Positions 15,825-18,693 of a stretch of DNA of 18,693 nucleotides are shown in pieces. The notes beneath the pieces are model-generated. The model saw only the letters and a list, made by a program, of their open reading frames with translations, was not told the origin of the DNA and ran no database searches. The position numbers were made by a program, and so were the translations under genes. Source of the stretch: MED-G116 sp038147495 (GTDB taxonomy: Bacteria; Pseudomonadota; Alphaproteobacteria; Puniceispirillales; Puniceispirillaceae). Position 1 is the first letter of the stretch. Every line of letters begins with the position of its first letter. Where the stretch lies: NCBI GenBank assembly GCA_038147495.1, contig JAYQTT010000027.1, positions 1-18,693 on the forward strand. Reading direction: 5' to 3'.

Positions 15825-17312
15825 TCAGCTGTCGCTTCCCGAATGGAAGTTGAATACCGCGCCCTCTTTGATGCCGAGACGGCCAACGTGCCGTCACCGT
15901 CTTCAGCTTGGTATAAAACCGCACGCCTTCCATGCCATGGATCGAGTGATCCCCAAACATTGACGCCTTCCAGCCACCAAACGCTGATAGGCGACAGGCA
16001 CCGGATTGGCACATTCACCCCGACCATGCCGATATTGACGTTGCGCTGGCAAAATCGCGCCATCACCATGCGTAAAGATGGCCGTGCCGTTCCATATTCA
16101 TGGTCAATCACCGCTGGCGGGCCCCTCTTCATAGCTCTTTGGCCGCAAAACCGGAGAGAACAGGACCAAAATATCGTCACGATAGACCGACATGTCAGGG
16201 CGTCACCTTGTCGATCAAGAGTGCCCCCGACGAAAAAGCCATTCTCATATCCCTGTAGCTTCAGATTGCGGCCATCAACGACAATTTCCGCGCCAGCCGC
16301 CTCGCCCTGATTGATGTAATCTTCAATGCGGGCTTTTGACTCGGCGGTAATCACCGGCCCCATCTCAACGCCCGGCTCGTCCTGGGTCATAGCTGACCAG
16401 CACGCACCTTGGTGCAAGCGCCTCAGCAAACCTGTCGCCAGTCTCGTCACCCACAGCCAATACCGCCGAGATCGCCATGCAGCGCTCACCAGCCGACCCA
16501 TAGGCCGCACCCATCGCCGCATCGACAGCCTGGTCCCATATCGGCATCGGGCATGATGATCCATATGGTTCTTTGTACCACACAGCCTGCACACGCTTGC
16601 CGTTGGCACAACCGCGCCCATAGATATATTTACCAATCGCTGTCGAGCCAACGAAGCTGATCGCACCGACATCCGGATGATCAAGCAGCGCGTCCACCGT
16701 CTCCTTGTCACCATTGACGACATTGAAGCACCCGGCGGCAAGCCTGCCTCGCTCAAGATCCGTGCCATCATCATTGGCGCGCGCCGGATCGCGCTCGGAG
16801 GGCTTGAGAATGAATGTGTTGCCGCATGCCAATGCCATTGGGAACATCCATCGGCACCATTGCCGGAAAATGAACGGACGCGTGATACCGGCGACCACCC
16901 CAACGGGCTGGCGCATCGAAAATACGTCAACACCTGCCACCTGTGGGGAATATTCACCCTTCAGCGCGTGCGGAATACCGCGCAGGCAAATTCGACAACC
17001 TCCAACCGCGGGCGACCTCGCCCTTGGCATCATCGAGAGTCTTGCCATGTTGGGACGAGATAAGCGTTGCCAATTCTTCCAATTGTCGTGCAAAAGCTGG
17101 CGGAAGTTAAACATCACCTGCGCCCTTGCCGCCGGCGTATCAGCCCATGCTGGCAGGGCTGCCTTCGCTGCCGCCACCGCGCTATCGACCTCACTGCTGC
17201 TGGCAAGTGGAACCTGATCAATCACCGATCCGGTTGCGGATTAAAGCATCAACTGGACCCGGCCGCTTGTGCCAGCGACATTCGCGCCGCCAATATAGTG
17301 AGTTAAAGTCAT
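15825..17312 (-). pseudogene. mmsA: CoA-acylating methylmalonate-semialdehyde dehydrogenase, multiply frameshifted
   Basis: MmsA converts methylmalonate semialdehyde (from valine or thymine) or malonate semialdehyde to propionyl-CoA or acetyl-CoA with NAD+ and CoA. The span is 1488 bases, matching 496 codons for a family of about 500. The start MTLTHYIGGANVAGTSGR at 17312 is clear. At about 17236-17246 two compensating single-base shifts disrupt the family FNPATG. Further on come SMRQPVGVVAGIT, WMFPMALACGNTFILKPSE, LLDHPDVGAISFVGSTAIGK, the catalytic-cysteine block GSAGERCMAIS, GPVITAESKARIEDYINQGE, AFGGWKASMFGDHSIHGMEG and FYTKLKTVTARWP, in changing frames, to a TGA at 15825. About ten shifts are implied, several of them compensating pairs. 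The gene is divergent from the carnitine genes. MMSDH is more likely than a generic aldehyde dehydrogenase because of VDVFSMRQPVGV and the C-terminal block. Confidence 0.87.
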
Positions 17313-17533
17313 GTTGCTCTCGCTTCATTCTAGATGGACATTGCCTGAGAAATTCTGGAGCCCTAACTTAGCCGCTTTTTGCCAAAGTGCAAAGAATCCC
17401 GGACCCTATTCGTGCATCAAACACCTGCACAGACCCCAATATGCAGTATTTGACACAAATTTTGCGTGGCCAATCACCAGAACAAGATTTTGCAGAAATT
17501 GAACCGCAAAAAGCATGAGATTTCTTGACGCGC

Positions 17534-17557
17534 GAAACAATTTCACAGCATTGTTTC
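17534..17557. repeat. perfect 8-base inverted repeat, candidate operator
   Basis: GAAACAAT (17534-17541) and ATTGTTTC (17550-17557) are exact reverse complements separated by eight bases. The repeat starts three bases after a TTGACG -35-like word, so a bound dimer would cover the promoter. The size and spacing suit a dimeric helix-turn-helix regulator, but none is encoded nearby. Confidence 0.5.
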
Positions 17558-17563
17558 TGGCAC

Positions 17564-17575
17564 ACCCCATGGGGT
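17564..17575. repeat. 12-base perfect palindrome
   Basis: ACCCCATGGGGT is fully self-complementary and lies six bases after the inverted repeat upstream of the BKACE gene. It could be a second regulator site. Confidence 0.4.
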
Positions 17576-17593
17576 ATCATTGTTATGTTGTTG

Positions 17594-17616
17594 GCTGGCA
17601 TTTACCCGCTGCCAGC
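17594..17616 (+). other. leader hairpin before the BKACE gene
   Basis: GCTGGCA (17594-17600) pairs with TGCCAGC (17610-17616) across a nine-base loop, 25 bases before the chosen start codon. There is no T-run, so it is not a terminator; it could affect message stability or translation. Confidence 0.35.
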
Positions 17617-17641
17617 TTGCCAAAAAGGGGAATCTATCAAC

Positions 17642-18553
17642 ATGCCACTGGAAATGAATAGAGAGGTGTTTATCACCTGTGCGGTCACCGGATCGGGAGA
17701 CACCACCGGCAAATCTGACAAAGTGCCGATCACCCCTGAACAAATCGCCAATAGCGCGATTGATGCCGCAAAGGCCGGAGCCGCCGTTGTTCATTGCCAC
17801 GTTCGCGATCCGGAAACGGGCAAGCCGTCACGTGATCCCAAATTATTCCGCGAGGTGACGGAACGGATCCGCGATTCGGCAACCGATACGGTGTTGAATT
17901 TGACCGCTGGCATGGGCGGTGATCTTGTATTGGGCGGGGTGGAAACGCCTTTGCCAGTCGATCCAAATGGCACTGACATGGCAGGCGCCACAGAACGTCT
18001 TTTGCATGTTGCCGATTGTCTTCCGGAAATCTGCACCCTTGATTGTGGCACGATGAATTTTGGTCATGGCGATTATGTGATGACCAACAGCACATCGATG
18101 CTGATTGAGATGGCAAAACAGATGAAGGCACTTGGCGTCAAACCCGAGATCGAAGCATTTGATACCGGTCATCTGTGGTTTGCCAAACATCTTGTCGAAG
18201 AAGGTCATATCGAAAAGACCGCGCTGGTCCAGTTATGCATGGGGATCCCTTGGGGTGCGCCCGATGATTTGAACACCCTCATGGCGATGGTCAACAACGT
18301 GCCAAAAGATTGGGTGTTTTCCGCCTTTTCAATTGGCCGTAATGCCATGGCCTATCCAGCGGCAGCCATTCTCGCAGGCGGCAATATACGCGTTGGTCTG
18401 GAGGATAATATCTATCTGTCGCGCGGCGTTTTCGCGACCAATGCCCAGCTTGTCGAACGGGCTGTCAATGTCGCCGAAAATATGGGTGCCACGGTCATTG
18501 GGCCGGATGCGGTGCGTGAACGTCTTGGCCTGACCAAGCGGGCGCCACGCTAG
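17642..18553 (+). CDS. BKACE-family beta-keto acid cleavage enzyme, probably dehydrocarnitine-cleaving
   Basis: BKACE (formerly DUF849) enzymes are Zn-dependent and exchange an acetyl-CoA with a beta-keto acid, giving acetoacetate and a new CoA ester. The 303-residue product has the family start MNREVFITCAVTGSGDT, the metal-ligand pair in VVHCHVRDPETG (H51, H53), TLDCGTMNFG, PEIEAFDTGHLWFAKHL with the likely third ligand Glu, and VGLEDNIYLSRGVFATNAQL. The following gene is a carnitine dehydrogenase, so the expected substrate is 3-dehydrocarnitine, giving betainyl-CoA and acetoacetate. ATG 17642 has AGGGG upstream; ATG 17654 (MNREVF) is an alternative with weaker support. It precedes the next gene by 14 bases, with AGGAGGAG overlapping its TAG. 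Family assignment is firm, substrate is inferred from context. Confidence 0.9.
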   Translation: MPLEMNREVFITCAVTGSGDTTGKSDKVPITPEQIANSAIDAAKAGAAVVHCHVRDPETGKPSRDPKLFREVTERIRDSATDTVLNLTAGMGGDLVLGGVETPLPVDPNGTDMAGATERLLHVADCLPEICTLDCGTMNFGHGDYVMTNSTSMLIEMAKQMKALGVKPEIEAFDTGHLWFAKHLVEEGHIEKTALVQLCMGIPWGAPDDLNTLMAMVNNVPKDWVFSAFSIGRNAMAYPAAAILAGGNIRVGLEDNIYLSRGVFATNAQLVERAVNVAENMGATVIGPDAVRERLGLTKRAPR

Positions 18554-18567
18554 GAGGAGATGCGGAC

Positions 18568-18693
18568 ATGGCCAAGCAAGAGACGGGCGCCAGCGTAAAG
18601 CCACAGGCGGCAGCGGTTATTGGCGGCGGGGTGATCGGCGGTGGCTGGGTCGCACGCCTGATCCAGAATGGTGTCAATGTACGGGTCTATGAC
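18568..18693 (+). CDS. L-carnitine dehydrogenase, N-terminal fragment
   Basis: Only the first 42 residues are inside the window. They contain a dinucleotide-binding fold start, AAAVIGGGVIGGGWVARLIQ then NVRVYD, of the 3-hydroxyacyl-CoA dehydrogenase superfamily; GGGVIGGGW is typical of L-carnitine 3-dehydrogenases, which oxidise carnitine to 3-dehydrocarnitine with NAD+. ATG 18568 has a strong AGGAGGAG (18552-18559) eight bases upstream, overlapping the stop of the BKACE gene, so both are surely in one operon. The enzyme is often fused to a C-terminal thioesterase domain; that cannot be seen here. Another hydroxyacyl-CoA dehydrogenase remains possible on the fragment alone. Confidence 0.75.
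   Translation, partial: MAKQETGASVKPQAAAVIGGGVIGGGWVARLIQNGVNVRVYD

Larger units (their letters stand above)
17313..17641. promoter_or_regulatory. divergent regulatory region between mmsA and the carnitine genes
   Basis: No gene is visible in these 329 bases; open frames crossing it lack similarity and ribosome sites. Plus-strand candidates include TTGACG (17525-17530) just before an inverted repeat, but its spaced -10 (CATTGT) is poor. On the minus strand TAGAAT occurs about 15 bases before the mmsA ATG. Three inverted repeats in the right third are listed separately. AGGGG (17627-17631) is the likely ribosome site of the next gene. Confidence 0.5.

Noticed and set aside
17525..17641. Extension of the BKACE gene to a TTG at 17525
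   Set aside because: The extra 39 residues have no family similarity and would overlap the inverted repeats; the product at 17642 already begins at the usual family position.
1..18693. Mobile elements, tRNA/rRNA genes, CRISPR arrays
   Set aside because: No transposase or integrase motifs, no terminal repeats, no clover-leaf candidates and no regularly spaced repeats were seen on either strand.

Overview
The window looks like an alphaproteobacterial chromosome segment, most probably from a marine heterotroph of the SAR116/Rhodobacterales kind. That placement is inferred from the gene set and split XdhA/XdhB/XdhC organisation, not from a marker gene. It is a catabolic island for nitrogen-rich small molecules: sulfoacetaldehyde (xsc), kynurenine (kynU), purines (ten genes), methylmalonate semialdehyde (mmsA) and L-carnitine (a BKACE-family enzyme plus a carnitine dehydrogenase).

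Layout. 1-627: 3' end of xsc, converging on a quinone oxidoreductase gene (727-1704, minus) across a bidirectional terminator. 1887-4148: kynU, overlapped by ATGA with an EamA-type exporter gene. 4325-5629: NCS2 purine permease with an AT-rich, repeat-bearing leader and a strong terminator. 5738-7138: 8-oxoguanine/guanine deaminase. 7172-15000, minus strand, transcribed right to left: uraH, xdhA, xdhB, xdhC, puuD, puuE, allA, packed with overlaps or gaps of at most 12 bases. 15186-15722: divergent uraD, which ends at a terminator facing mmsA (15825-17312, minus). 17642-18693: BKACE enzyme and start of carnitine dehydrogenase, behind a 329-base regulatory region with several inverted repeats.

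The purine genes form a nearly complete path. Uptake by the NCS2 permease is followed by deamination of guanine to xanthine (or 8-oxoguanine to urate), oxidation to urate by XdhAB with XdhC for cofactor loading, oxidation of urate by membrane-bound PuuD, and then UraH, UraD and PuuE to allantoate; AllA finally splits ureidoglycolate to glyoxylate and urea. The enzyme turning allantoate into ureidoglycolate is not in the window.

A striking feature is the patchy loss of reading frame. kynU (3' end), the EamA gene, the permease N-terminus, xdhA, xdhB and mmsA carry many single-base shifts, while the 6 kb from 4643 to 10849, as well as uraH, uraD and the BKACE gene, are perfectly open. In every broken gene the conserved family peptides survive in order across frames, total length is normal, and shifts often come in compensating pairs. 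I think local consensus errors in the assembly are more likely than gene decay, but the sequence alone cannot settle this. I found no mobile element, RNA gene, CRISPR array or clearly new system; the most interesting unexplained signals are regulatory repeats upstream of the permease and of the BKACE gene.
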